Source of the DNA: Paraescarpia echinospica
Lineage: Eukaryota; Annelida; Polychaeta; Sabellida; Siboglinidae
Length of the DNA: 64,000 nucleotides
Direction: 5' to 3'
Assembly (NCBI GenBank): GCA_020002185.1
Contig: CM034533.1
Span: 52,471,568-52,535,567, forward strand
Shown: positions 35,948 through 46,809 of the stretch, piece by piece
Layout of the letters: each line of letters opens with the position of its first letter
Numbering within the stretch: the first letter of the stretch is position 1
Notes under the pieces: model-generated
The model's database searches: none
What the model saw: only the letters and a program-made list of their open reading frames with translations
Told to the model about the DNA's origin: nothing
Program-made: the position numbers and the translations under genes

Positions 35948-36572
35948 TAGTGCAAAATTAATAATTGAATTGCTGTCAGTATTACTGTTAACTTGTGTTA
36001 TTTTGTCTGTAGGCCCATTACCAGAGACCCAAACTGGAATGAAATATGTTCTGATCCTGACGGACTACTTCACGAAATATGTGGAACTGTTTCCATTAAG
36101 ACAGAAGTCGGGTCTGTGTGTGGCACGTGGGCTGAAGAGTTACATCTACAGGCATGTAGTTTATTGAATGTTCAGTTTTATTTCAGCAAAATCAAATTGC
36201 TTCCCAGGAAAGTGTAACTTGTGGAAGTAATAATTATTTTTAATATAAAAGTAAAGCTAGATTAACTGGAATAAACTACATTGAAAAAGTAACACATTAT
36301 AGTCATTAAAATGTCACATCTTCTAACAACAAGGTGTTCCATAGGTTGTATGGAACATATGAGATTTTAATAATGCTTTGCATGTTGCCTTGGAGTGTGC
36401 AGATGAGCACCAGACAGACTGGGATGACTATCTTGAGGAGGTGGCATTTATTCTGCATATGCAGAGACAGACTTCTACAAAGTTCACGCCTTTCTTTCTG
36501 ATGTTTAACAGACACCCACGTCTGCCTATGGAGGTCAGTATATAGAAATATATATATATATATACACACATA

Positions 36573-36600
36573 CAGTGGAACCTCACTATTAAGCATATCC
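36573..36600 (+). mobile_element. Possible pogo-like terminus
   Basis: cagtggaacctcactatta follows a (TA)n and CA run in intron 5. It resembles pogo/Tigger terminal repeats. No partner end is seen. Confidence 0.25.
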
Positions 36601-36876
36601 TGCGATTTGAATTTATACTATATGTAATATTATGACTTTCCAGGTTCTGGCAAATGTTCACGTTGCCCAAGAGCGTCAAACCTACGCATCCACAAATCCA
36701 CTCCAAGTTGATGCAGGAGAGCACTGGGTGCTCCTTGTTGCCAACACTCATAGCCGTCAAGTGTGTGTCCTGGACTCGCTCAACTCAACGCGACTGTGGT
36801 TTTAATTCTGTCGGCTGTGATTTTTCACTTTGTGGTTTCACACTGACTGTTGGCAATAGTTTAGAGCATTGTCACC

Positions 36877-36882
36877 AATAAA
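36877..36882 (+). terminator. Possible polyadenylation signal
   Basis: An AATAAA hexamer lies about 70 bp after the stop at 36803-36805 of the integrase-derived gene. Confidence 0.35.
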
Positions 36883-37018
36883 AAAATTGACAGTTGTCAC
36901 AAAACTAAGTACGAAACACATGTTGGTAAAATTTTTAACATTTTCACATGACAGATTTGTCTATTCACGATGGATACTCAATAACAAATTGTGACAGTGA
37001 CGGCTCATAACTCGTAAC

Positions 37019-37180
37019 TGTCGTAGTATTACGCGCTTTAGTTTGACCTCATTATACTAGAGGTTAGAGTTCAGTTGTTCACGTGTTGGGCTTTGATTAA
37101 ACATCCATTCCTTCTAACGTGTCTTGTAGTAAACTGTCATGTAATGGCTATTATCAGTACATCCAAACAACACAACAACA
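37019..37180 (+). repeat. 5' LTR of gypsy element
   Basis: It starts TGTCGTAGTATTACGCG and ends CACAACAACA, and differs from the 3' LTR at three positions near its end. The LTR would carry promoter and polyadenylation signals for the element. Confidence 0.95.
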
Positions 37181-37200
37181 TGGTGGCAGCGACGAGATCA
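37181..37200 (+). other. Putative primer-binding site
   Basis: tggtggcagcgacgagat follows the 5' LTR directly. A TGG start is complementary to the CCA end of a tRNA. I could not assign the tRNA. Confidence 0.5.
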
Positions 37201-37712
37201 AACTAATGGCGGCGGTAACGTATTGACACTGAAATCGTGAACTTTGAATCAACTGATGAGTGAAAAATATGTCTTTATTCACCGTGCCTGAAATGTGTTC
37301 AAAAGAATCACGCGCAACATGAATGACGTCACTCGACAGCCGCGTCGGGATCAAAGGTCACGTCACATGCAAATGGATAGCTACGTGTAAACAACAGAGA
37401 CATTCAGCCTTCTGTAATTTTTGCCGGGACTCATAAAAGCGGTCTGGCTGGCTAGCAATTGAACACTGTTGCAGTCTGTTGTTATAGCTAGGCGTACTTG
37501 CTAGATATTTTGATTAGGTAGCATTGTTGTTAAAATTAAGCAAGGGCGATAGTCGGGCGGCATAACCTAAATAAATAAAGCAGCCTAAGTTAATGTAATT
37601 GATTGTATTTAAATTAGGTCACTACCGGTAATGTTAGCGTTCGTGTCAGGATAAATAGTTGGCTGTGTAATTGAAATTTGTAACCTAAAGTGTGCTGTAG
37701 TACACAGGAAAC

Positions 37713-37728
37713 AGTCTTTATAAAGACT
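37713..37728 (+). repeat. Hairpin in LINE copy B 5' UTR
   Basis: agtctttataaagact, a perfect palindrome preceded by gtacacagg, matches the paired hairpins of copies A and C. Confidence 0.7.
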
Positions 37729-37765
37729 AAGTTAGTTAAGTTATTAAATAAATTCTGATCGGGAT

Positions 37766-38747
37766 ATGGCGCCTTGCAAGCGGCAAGTCAAGGCAAAGCG
37801 TCACTTGGTGTGCGATCACTGCCACAGCTGGGTATATTTTGCATTGTCCGGGTGTGGAAAGTCATGGGCAGAAAACATGGAGGAAGGATTCACCTTTCAG
37901 TGCACTGGGTGTTGGAAGGTGGAGTGTTTGCAGAAGGAGATAGTTAGGTTGACAGATATTGTGATGGGAATGGAGATGGGAATTAGCAAGGAGGCAGGTC
38001 GAATGGAGAGAGACGACAGGGAGAGAGGTGAGATTACTACAAGACTGAAGGAGAATAGCAGTGGCAAGAAAACTGAGGAAAGGAGATTGAGAGGAGGGAA
38101 GGTGATTGGAGGGGAAGAAATTGGAAAATCGACAACAGAAAACGTGACAAGCGTGAAGGTGACAGGGAAGAAAGTGACCGTAGAGAAGGAGGGAGGGAAG
38201 ATGGGAAGGGAGAGGAGAGAGGAAAGAGAGGGTGTTTATGGGCGACTCCATTATGAGAAAGACGGACAAGGCACTGAGCGAGGGGAAGGACATCGTTGTT
38301 TGTTTACCGGGGGCTAGGATTGAACATGTAACTGACAGGGTAGAGAAGGTATTGGGACATGGCAAAGGGGGGTCTATACTGGTACATGTAGGAACAAATA
38401 ATGCAGACAGGGAGGGAACAACTGCGATAGTACAGAAGTATAGACAGTTAGTGAGGAAGCTAAAGAAGACGAGAGTTGAACAGGTTATTCTGTCAGGAAT
38501 TTTGCCAGTAATGGGAGGAAGGGGGGCAACGTATAGAAACTGTAAGAGGATGGCGATCAACGCACTAGTTGAGCAGATGTGTGACGAAGAAGGGGTGGGA
38601 TTCACAGATTTATGGGGATACTTTGTTGGGAGGGAAGATATGTACATGAGAGACGGCCTCCATTTTAGTGGAAAGGGTGCAGCAGTTTTCTCAGAGAACC
38701 TGCTGCGATCTGTTGACAGTGGGACAGGTTGTATATATTTAAACTAG
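37766..38747 (+). pseudogene. LINE copy B ORF1: zinc finger + SGNH domain, frameshifted
   Basis: The ATG at 37766 begins MAPCKRQVKAKRHLVC. The PHD-like finger is intact (CDHC .. CTGC). The charged linker is shorter than in copies A and C. A frameshift near 38225 separates it from the SGNH domain (MGDSIM, HVGTNN, DGLHFSG), which ends at the stop 38745-38747. As in copy A, the stop overlaps the start of ORF2 by 19 nt. Confidence 0.88.
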
Positions 38748-41570
38748 ATTCGCAGGGGGTACTCACAGAAAAGCCTGAAAATGGAGGCATAGATAAAGAC
38801 GGCACAAATAAATCAGCAAATAACAGTCTGGAAAACTCTTCTGAAGCTGGATATAAATGTGTTTGTTTAAATGCAAGGAGTATAGTAAACAAAAGAAATG
38901 AACTAAACATTATGGTAGAAGATATTGACCCTCATATAATAGGTATAACCGAATCCTGGACCACCACCGATATATCAGATGCTGAATTGGGACTGACAGG
39001 ATATGTAATGTTTAGAAAAGATAGAATAGGAAGAAAGGGAGGTGGAGTTATTTTATATATTAAAGAATCTATTCAGGCTTATGAAATAAAATTAGAAAGA
39101 GAAGCAGATTGCGAAGAAGCTATTTGGTGTAACATAGTTACAGGAAACTCAACGTTAACAGTTGGGTTAGTTTATCGAAGTCCAAACATAAGCATAGAAG
39201 AGAATGAAAAAATACAAAACGATATAAGGTAAGTAAGCAAACGGGACTGTATTATTATGGGGGATTTTAACCACAGGCATATACAATGGAAATCTCTACA
39301 AAGTATGGGGAGTGAGGACTACAAGTTTTTAGTTTTAGTTCAAGATACTTTCCTTTCTCAACATGTGCTAGAACCAACCAGGGGTGAGAATGTGTTAGAC
39401 ATAGTTTTGTCCTCACAGAATGAATTAGTTGACAATGTCAAGATATGTGAGCCACTGGGGAGTAGCGATCATAACCAGATACATTTTACCATCAAAGTAA
39501 AATCAGAAAGGAATAGTAAAAAGCAGTATAGGAGAAATTTCCACAAAGGAAGGTATAAGGACATGAGGAAATATTTAGCAAAGATAGACTGGAATAACAC
39601 ACTGAAAAATAAGACGGCAACAGAATGCTGGAATATATTAAAGAGTGAAATTAAGTGCATAGTCGATAAATTTGTACCCTTCAAAAAACAAGGAAAACGG
39701 TCCAAAACAAAACACTTATCGAAAGAAGCCATTAGAAAAATTAAGTATAAACAAATGATGTGGAAGTCATATAGATGTACTGGAAATGATGAAGACTACA
39801 ACATTTATAAAGAAGCACTTAATCAAGCTACAGCTGAAATTAGAAATTCAAAGAGAAGCTATGAAAAAAAATTAGCTAGTAATATAAAACATGACAGTAA
39901 GAGTTTTTATGCGTATATTCGAAGCAAACAGAAAGTTCAGGATAAGGTCGGTCCTCTAGAAGATAGTGCTGGAAATACAATATCAGAGGGATTCTTAATG
40001 GCAGAAGACCTGAATGAGTACTTTAGTTCAGTGTTTACCAGGGAAGATATTAGTTCACTGCCAGTACCAGAGGCTAAGTTCAAGGGGCAGATTCAGACTA
40101 TTTAGGACAATTAATTGTAACCCCGGAAATGGTAGGTAAGAAAATAAGGGCTATGAAGGATAATAAATCACCTGGAGTGGATGGTATTCCACCCAAACTA
40201 CTATTGGAAATTGTAGAACAAATTAGCATACCGCTTGCAACAGTTTTCAACTTGTCATTAGAAGAGGGAGTGGTTCCTTTAGAATGGAAAGAAGCAAACA
40301 TTATACCGTTATTCAAAAAAGGTTCGAGAAACAAGTCAGAGAACTATAGACCAGTGAGTTTAACATCAGTGACTTGTAAATTATTAGAAAGACTAATTAA
40401 AGATCACATGGTGGATTTTCTTGTTAAACAAAACTTGATTAACCCATCTCAACATGGTTTTTTTAAAGCGAGGTCATGCTTAACAAATGTGTTATGTTTT
40501 TTGGAAGACATCACTAAGTGGGTAGATGAGGGATCACCAGTAGATATCGTCTACTTAGATTTTCAAAAAGCTTTCGACAAAGTACCACATCAAAGATTAC
40601 TGCTTAAACTAAAGGCCAATGGCATAGGAAATGGTATAATAAACTGGATAGAACAATGGCTGATTGACAGAAGACAACGCGTAGTAGTTGATGGGGAGGC
40701 TTCAAACTGGAAATCGGTATTGAGTGGGGTACCACAGGGATCAGTATTAGGACCTATATTATTCTTAATATATATCAACGATTTGGATGATGAAATAACA
40801 AGCAAGGTGTTGAAATTTGCGGATGATACAAAAGTGTTTAGAAGGATTAAAAGTGATGGAGATAGACAGCATTTACAAGATGACCGTGACAGGTTGATCA
40901 AATGGTCTGAAAAGTGGCAAATGCTGTTCAATTTTGGGAAATGTAAATGCCTCCACACAGGACATGGGAACGAAGAGGTAGAATATACAATGGGGGGTAC
41001 TGTACTAAGTACTACTGTAAAAGAAAAGGACTTAGGGTTAACCATTAGTGCTGATATGAAGGTTTCAGAGCAGTGCGGAAATGCAGCTTCAAAGGGAAAT
41101 CAAATCCTTGGATTAATTAGGCGAAACATAACGTATAAGGAAAAAAAGCTAATAATACCGCTGTACAAAACAATAGTTAGGCCTCATTTAGAATATTGTA
41201 TTCAAGCGTGGAGGCCATATCGCAGGAAGGACATAGATATGCTAGAAAGAGTGCAGAGGAGAGCAACTAAAATGATACCAAAACTGAGGGATCTTAGTTA
41301 CGAAATACGCCTAAAAAATGCGGTTTAACAACACTGGAGACCATATTGAAGGGTTATGAAAATATTGATAGAAATATTTTTTTCTCAGTTAAGAAAGATA
41401 GAAGGACTAGAGGACATGAACTTACATTGGCAAAGGAGCAGAGTAGATTGGATATAAGAAAGTTTTCATTTTCACAAGGGACTGTAAATGAATGGAACAG
41501 ATTACCTGCTGATTGTGTGGGTGCTAGTAGCGTGAATATGTTTAAAAATAAAATCGACATACCTCAGACG
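38729..41570 (+). pseudogene. LINE copy B ORF2: endonuclease + reverse transcriptase, broken
   Basis: The endonuclease (38840-39480) has LNARSI, GITESW, YRSPN, MGDFNH and SSDHNQ. The reverse transcriptase (about 40129-41330) has NYRPVSL, HGFFKARS, LDFQKAFDKVPH, GVPQGSVLGP and FADDTK, then the thumb to about 41570. Breaks relative to copy A are an in-frame TAA at 39230-39232, a one-base loss in a G run near 40086, a one-base loss near 41312, and about 35 bp missing near 41342. Confidence 0.92.
38738..38744 (+). promoter_or_regulatory. Candidate -1 frameshift site (TTTAAAC), copy B
   Basis: The zero-frame codons are TAT TTA AAC TAG. The heptamer T TTA AAC abuts the ORF1 stop and ORF2 lies in the -1 frame, as in copy A, although the flanking bases differ (TAG versus TAA stop). 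Confidence 0.5.
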
Positions 41571-41811
41571 GGCGGGATACACATAGATAAAAGGGTCGGA
41601 CTCTCGATAAGCCAAAGGGCTTCCTTGTCCACCTGCCACCTAGAGTTAATTCTCTGGGTGGCAATCTTGTTAAATATAACCCATATTGCCATAGTTATAA
41701 CTCACCGGGGCTCATTAAAGCAGCCTGGCTGATAGTTTTAAGCTACACAATTTATAAGACACAGCTAACACGCTACTAGTAGGTGCGAATTGGCTAACAA
41801 CAACAGCGAAC

Positions 41812-44128
41812 ATGGATCACGTACCAAGAATGGATTGGTCAGTGGAAAATCAAGCAGAAACATTCAAGTTATTTAAACAACGACTTGAATTATACTTCAA
41901 AGCAAAGCGAATTGAGGAAGGAGAACAAGTAGTACACATTCTACAACAAGTCGGCGATGAAGGACTACGCCGATACAACTCTTGGAGCCTCACAGAAGAG
42001 GAAAGGAAAGATCCTACCAAGATATTCGCCAAATTCGTTGAACAACTTGAGCCGTGTGAGAACTATCGCATCAGCCGGTTACGACTTATGCACTACCGTT
42101 AAAGGCCAGAAGAAAACTTAGATTGTTTCATAAACAGATGCAAGTTGCTAGCTCTGAAATGCGAGTTTCAAGATAACGAATTGAATGAGCGACTCAATGA
42201 ACTGATCATAGCTGGTACGCCAATTTCTGATTACCAGAAGGAATTGCTTGGAAAAAACAAGAACTACACACTGGACGAAGCAATTCAGTTGGGACGAGCG
42301 TATGAAGCGAGTGCCTCCCACGTCTAGCAGATTCGTGACATGGGAACAGTGGCGACAACTGCGGTGCATAGCTTCAGACGTGGTGCAAACTCATCCGCCA
42401 AATGTCGCAACTGTGGTCAACAACACCCATTCAAACAGCGTGAAAGTTGTCCAGCGTTTGGAGTCAAGTGCAGAGCGTGCGGCAGAATGAACCACTGGGC
42501 GAAATGTTGTCTGACTAAGAAAAAACAGCATGCCAACAACATCACGCCACATCAGCGCGGACGTTCGAAATCCAGGAACAGGAACGAGCATCGGCAACGA
42601 CAACATTCGTATGCAAACGAGAAGTCAATTCATCAAATGCGTTCCAATGCACAGAACACTGACACACTTGAACAGTCATTTGATGCACTCAGTTTTCATG
42701 ATGTGAAGGTGTCAGCAATGTGTCTCGGACAATATAATCGCGACGAAGCCTATGCGCAGGTGCAAATTAAACTGAGCAATCGTCCTGGCATCCACAATTT
42801 GAGCCTGAAAGTGGACACAGGCGCACAAGGCAATACACTTCCACTGCGAACATTTCGACGCATGTATCCGGACAAGTTAAATGCTGAGGGGTTCCCCGTT
42901 GATAACATCGTCGCAGCAGCAAGAGGCGCACGATTGACGACGTACAATGGCACGTCCATCACATGCCATGGCGTGGTTAACATTTCATGCAGCTACAACA
43001 AGTCGGCATGGGGTGACACTCGGTTCTACATCGTTGATATAACCGGCCCTGCAGTGATTGGTCTTCAGTCGTGTGAAAAGTTGAAGCTGGTGACTCTACA
43101 TTGCACCATCAAGACGCACTCCTCAACAGAAGATAGACCTGCTACGGGACAATCAGCTGTCACGAGCACAGCCTCTATAAACAGCGTTGATGACATCACT
43201 AGAATGTATCCAGAACAGTTTGACAGAATCGGCTGTTTTCCTGGTGAAGTGAAGTTGGTGGTGGATCCCGCAGTTCCTCCTCGCGTGAATCCTCCAAGAA
43301 AGACACCAATTGCGCTAAAAGATGCTATCAAAAGCAGTCTTGACTCCATGGTGGAAAATGACGTCATACGCAAAGTGCACGAGAATGAGCCAACAGAGTG
43401 GGTCTCAAGCCTGGCATATGCAAAGAAAAAAGATGGGAGCCTAAGAATATGTTTGGACCTCAAGTTCTTGAATCAGGCACTGAAGAGACCGCACCACAAA
43501 ATTCCTACGTTGGAAGAACTTAATCACAAGTTCACAGGAGCAAGATATTTCTCCAAACTTGACGCCAAAGCCGGATACTGGGGTGTCCAGCTTCACAAGG
43601 AGTCTCAACTCCTCATTACGTTTCAATCTCCTTACGGTCGATATGCCTTCAAGCGACTTCCATTCGGCTTGTCTGCATCACAAGACATTTTTCAATCCAG
43701 GATGGACATGATTCTCGAGCAGTGTGATGGAGCATAGGGAATCGCTGACGACGTGGTGGTTTACGGTGCCACAGAAGATGAACATGACAGAAATCTTCAT
43801 CAACTCATGAACGTTGCGTCGAGGAACGGGCTTGTCTTCAATTCCAGCAAGTGCCTGATCAAGGAGAGCAGTGTCAGTTTCTTTGGCCTCATCTACGGCA
43901 TCGATGGCATCAAACCTGATCCGGACAGGATCCGCGATCTGCAAGACATACCACCACCTCGAGACAAGAAAGAGCTTCAGCAGTTTCTTGGACTCATGAC
44001 CTTCTTGAGCCCATTCATACCGAACTTGGCTGACAAGGCTTCAATGCTTCGAGATCTACTGAAAGAAGACAGCATGTTCATGTGGGAACCGCACCATCAA
44101 AGTTGCTTCTATGGTCTGAAACATCTTG
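41812..44128 (+). pseudogene. Gypsy gag-pol, 5' part (Gag, protease, RT)
   Basis: A single frame runs from the ATG at 41812, with Gag and Pol fused without a shift. Gag carries capsid-like sequence and two Cys knuckles (CRNC .. CP and CRACGRMNHWAKCC near 42469). The aspartic protease has DTGA at 42814. The reverse transcriptase spans about 43300-43990, with LDAKAGYWGVQL, RLPFGLSASQDIFQ and the catalytic IADD at 43741-43752 (usually YADD or FADD). In-frame stops occur at 42100-42102, 42325-42327 and 43735-43737, the last just before the catalytic motif. The frame is cut at 44128 by the palindromic insert. Confidence 0.93.
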
Positions 44129-45661
44129 AGTAGTAATAGAGGTTAAGTACCGCGCATGGTTTCCGTTTTTCCGTCGGAGCAGGAGCAAAAGTAGTTCCGG
44201 CTCCATGTTAAAGGATAGGGAAGTACCCGGATGTTGCTCCTTGCTCCAGCCAACGGAAAACGGAGAGATTATGCAAATGAGGGTATACCAGCAGCCTCTG
44301 CGCGGTCTGCGATTGACCAATCACGAGCGAGCTGGGCATTGTGGGCGTGGCTAATTATGCAAATGACCTTATATGGTCAATATGGGCGTGGCTAGTTATG
44401 CAAATGAGCTTGGAAAAGTATTTCCCATGTTAAACATAGAGAATTTTCACCCCATGTTAAAGCATAGGTCATTTTATCGCAAAGGTATCCGACCACTTTT
44501 CGAATTTTCTCCATGTTAAAGCATAGGGAATTTTTTCACATGTTAAAGCATAGGAGGTATTATCGTAAAGGTATCCGACGACTTTTTGAATAAAATAAAA
44601 TATACCAAACAGCATTTGAATATGTCACACACGAGATTGCTTGGCCCGTAGGCCGAGGCTCCGACAAGGGACCGAGCCCTTATTTGTTTGACTATAACAT
44701 GTCGAAAATGTGGTGTTATAATAAGGCGTAATGTGTAACAAAAGGGTTATAAATTCAACGGAGACCGTTTTGTCTGAAGTAATGTATACGAAATGTAGAC
44801 TACATATAGGACTATGTTATATCAGAACCTATAGCCTCGTTTTTTCGAACAGAGCGGACATCTTGAAATTATACGTTTGGTGTCTGTTACAAAACCGTAC
44901 TCGAGACGTGTCTGGACATGTTTGTTTGTTTTGTTGCGAGCACGCGCATCCTGTGTGACGTCACCAAACTGCTACGCACAGTAATTTTGTACCCGAGGTT
45001 GACTTGGTTAATCAGATAGTGCTTTGGTTAGCCACTGTTTTGAGCTTTCGTGCTTGAATATAATCCCATCATTTGATGTTATGATCATTGTCGTTATAGC
45101 GAGTGAAAAATTACCCTGTTAACTGGTATGAACCGGTATGAACTCGTAATGACTGCTCTGTGACTGTGTTGGAAGAACATCTCGATATTTGGCCCGTGAT
45201 AAAACATACGAGATACCAGTATTTGTTATACGAGATTTGTACTTACCAACCGTTGATATACTGTTTGTAAACTGTTTTGATGGTGTATTCCCTGTTCAAA
45301 TCTCATCTATTTAAATAAACACGCTATGCGCGATGCACAATGTCGACTCGGTGGCCTTGACACCAAAGATCCTATATCAATGCAAGACGGTGCAGTGCTC
45401 GCTTTCTACATTGTTCGAGGAAAGTGAAGCGTCATGTTAGAACAGTACAGTAATAACCTCCCAGATCAGATGTACCAGTATTTATATAGTTTACCGTATT
45501 AAGGGTCAAGTGTACAAATGTCCATTAGAACGTTTTTTTAAATCTTTTTTCGTACTATAGTATTTAAATTCGTGCTTCTTCGGTAAAACCTTCCAAACTT
45601 GCTTCTGTCGTAAAACAACTAACCTGGCATGGGAAACCGAAAACGAACTCATAGATTCAAC

Positions 45662-45850
45662 AGTTATGTTAACCACTTATGTCTATGTGTAGTTCAGTAC
45701 AGATACGGTAACCACTTATGTCTGTGTAGTTCAGTACAGTTATGTTAACCACTTATGTCTGTGTAGTTCAGTACAGTTATGTTAACCACTTATGTCTGTG
45801 TAGTTCAGTACAGTTATGTTAACCACTTATGTCTGTGTAGTTCAGTACAG
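45662..45850 (+). repeat. 37-bp tandem repeat, five copies (left arm)
   Basis: The unit is ttaaccacttatgtctgtg followed by tagttcagtacagttatg. The right arm has four copies (48886-49037). This accounts for most of the length difference between arms. Confidence 0.92.
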
Positions 45851-45865
45851 AGATGTTAATGTACT

Positions 45866-46290
45866 CAGACCAACTAGTGGTGCAAACGAAACACTATGCT
45901 TTGACCAACACACGGCACGAATCGAACTCAGACCAACTAGTTGGACAAACGAAACAGAAACTTAACCGATTACACTGCACTAATTGAACTCAGACCAACT
46001 AGTTGCGTAAACGAAACAGAAACTTAACCGATTACACTGCACGAATTGAACTCAGACCAACTAGTTGCGTAAACGAAACAGAAACTTAACCGATTACGCT
46101 CCACAAATTGAACTCAGACCAACTAGTTGTACAAACGAAACACTATGCTTTGACCAACACGTATCACGAATTGGACTTAGATCAACTAGTTGGACAAACG
46201 AAACACTATGCTTTGACCAACACGTGTCACGAAAACGAAACACTATGCTTTGACCAACATGTGTCACGAATTGAACTTAGATCAACTAGA
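45866..46290 (+). repeat. About 60-bp tandem repeat family in insert
   Basis: Units contain gaccaactagttg, caaacgaaac and cacgaattgaact, in long and short variants. Related units recur at 46810-47090 and 47260-47350, and inverted at 48440-48870. Confidence 0.85.
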
Positions 46291-46308
46291 CACATCACAC
46301 GAGACTAT

Positions 46309-46809
46309 GGTTGAGATATGTCACGAGACTTCGGATGACACGTCATACGAGAGTAGCAACGAGACACGAGACGAGACTATGTCACGAGACTACGGATGAC
46401 ACATCACACGAGACTACGGATGACACATCACACGATACTATGGCCGAGATATTTCACGAGACTTCGGATGACACATCATACGAGAGTACCGACGAGACTA
46501 TGACCGAGATATGTCACGAGACTACGGATGACACAGCATACGAGAGTACCGACGAGACAAGAGACGAGACTATGTTACGAGACTACAGATGACACATCAC
46601 ACGAGACTACGGATGACACATCACACGAGAGTACCGACGAGACAAGAGACGAGACTATGACCGATATATGTCACGAGACTTCGGATGACACGTCACACGA
46701 GAGTACCGACGAGACAAGACACGAGACTATGACCGAGATATGTCACGAGACTACGGATGACACATCACACGAGACTACGGATGACACATCACACGAGAGT
46801 ACCGACGAG
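46309..46809 (+). repeat. 24-bp satellite (HETTDDTS frame), left
   Basis: The unit cacgagactacggatgacac plus atca repeats with variants such as gagagtaccgacgagac. One frame stays open and would encode repeated HETTDDTS and HESTDETR. Related units recur at 47093-47262 and inverted at 47931-48430. The frame is kept by the multiple-of-three unit, so it need not be a gene. Confidence 0.85.

Larger units (their letters stand above)
32297..36805 (+). pseudogene. Spliced integrase-derived gene (Ginger/GIN-like) with ULP1-like tail
   Basis: Six exons are visible: 32297-32470, 34664-34860, 35185-35296, 36013-36155, 36403-36533 and 36644-36805. They encode, in order, an N-terminal segment (ADKRIRNAIHKAV), the H2C2 zinc module (MHSAPHAGH .. 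RCDACQ), the first part of the integrase core (GMDLIG, LTDYFTKYVELFP), the end of the core (DWDDYLEEV, STKFTPFFLM) and a C-terminal HWVLLVA .. VLDSL resembling the His/Asp half of a ULP1/C48 cysteine protease. Phases agree at 1/2, 2/3, 3/4 and 5/6. The donor after exon 3 is not GT (atag|atagat). Exons 4 and 5 do not agree in phase, and the exon carrying the second Asp and the Glu of the DDE triad is absent. Introns and structure fit a Ginger-type transposase or a domesticated relative rather than a retroelement. Catalysis looks lost. Confidence 0.7.
37465..41675 (+). mobile_element. CR1-like LINE, copy B, inside the gypsy leader
   Basis: It has the same structure as copy A but is more diverged: a 5' UTR with one AGTCTTT hairpin (37713-37728), ORF1 from 37766, ORF2 from 38729, and a 3' end in aatcttgttaaat. 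Similar words flank it: ccgggactcataaaagc at 37424 and ccggggctcattaaagc at 41705. These could be a diverged target duplication or a coincidental repeat in the leader. The 5' boundary is approximate. It keeps the reverse-transcriptase segment that copy A has lost. Confidence 0.9.
44129..46809 (+). repeat. Left inverted arm of the palindromic insert
   Basis: About 2.68 kb. Outer part: five copies of a motif like ccatgttaaagcatagg (44203-44555) and GC-rich sequence with gggcgtggctaattatgcaaatga repeated. Middle: apparently single-copy AT-rich sequence. Inner part: 37-bp repeats, then about 60-bp units with accaactagttggacaaacg, then 24-bp units. Open frames of about 75 codons occur identically in both arms and show no domain. 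Confidence 0.92.

Noticed and set aside
44731..44958. 75-codon ORF in the palindromic arm, duplicated at 49740-49967
   Set aside because: It is present twice only because the arms are inverted copies. It has no domain and does not resemble Polinton genes.
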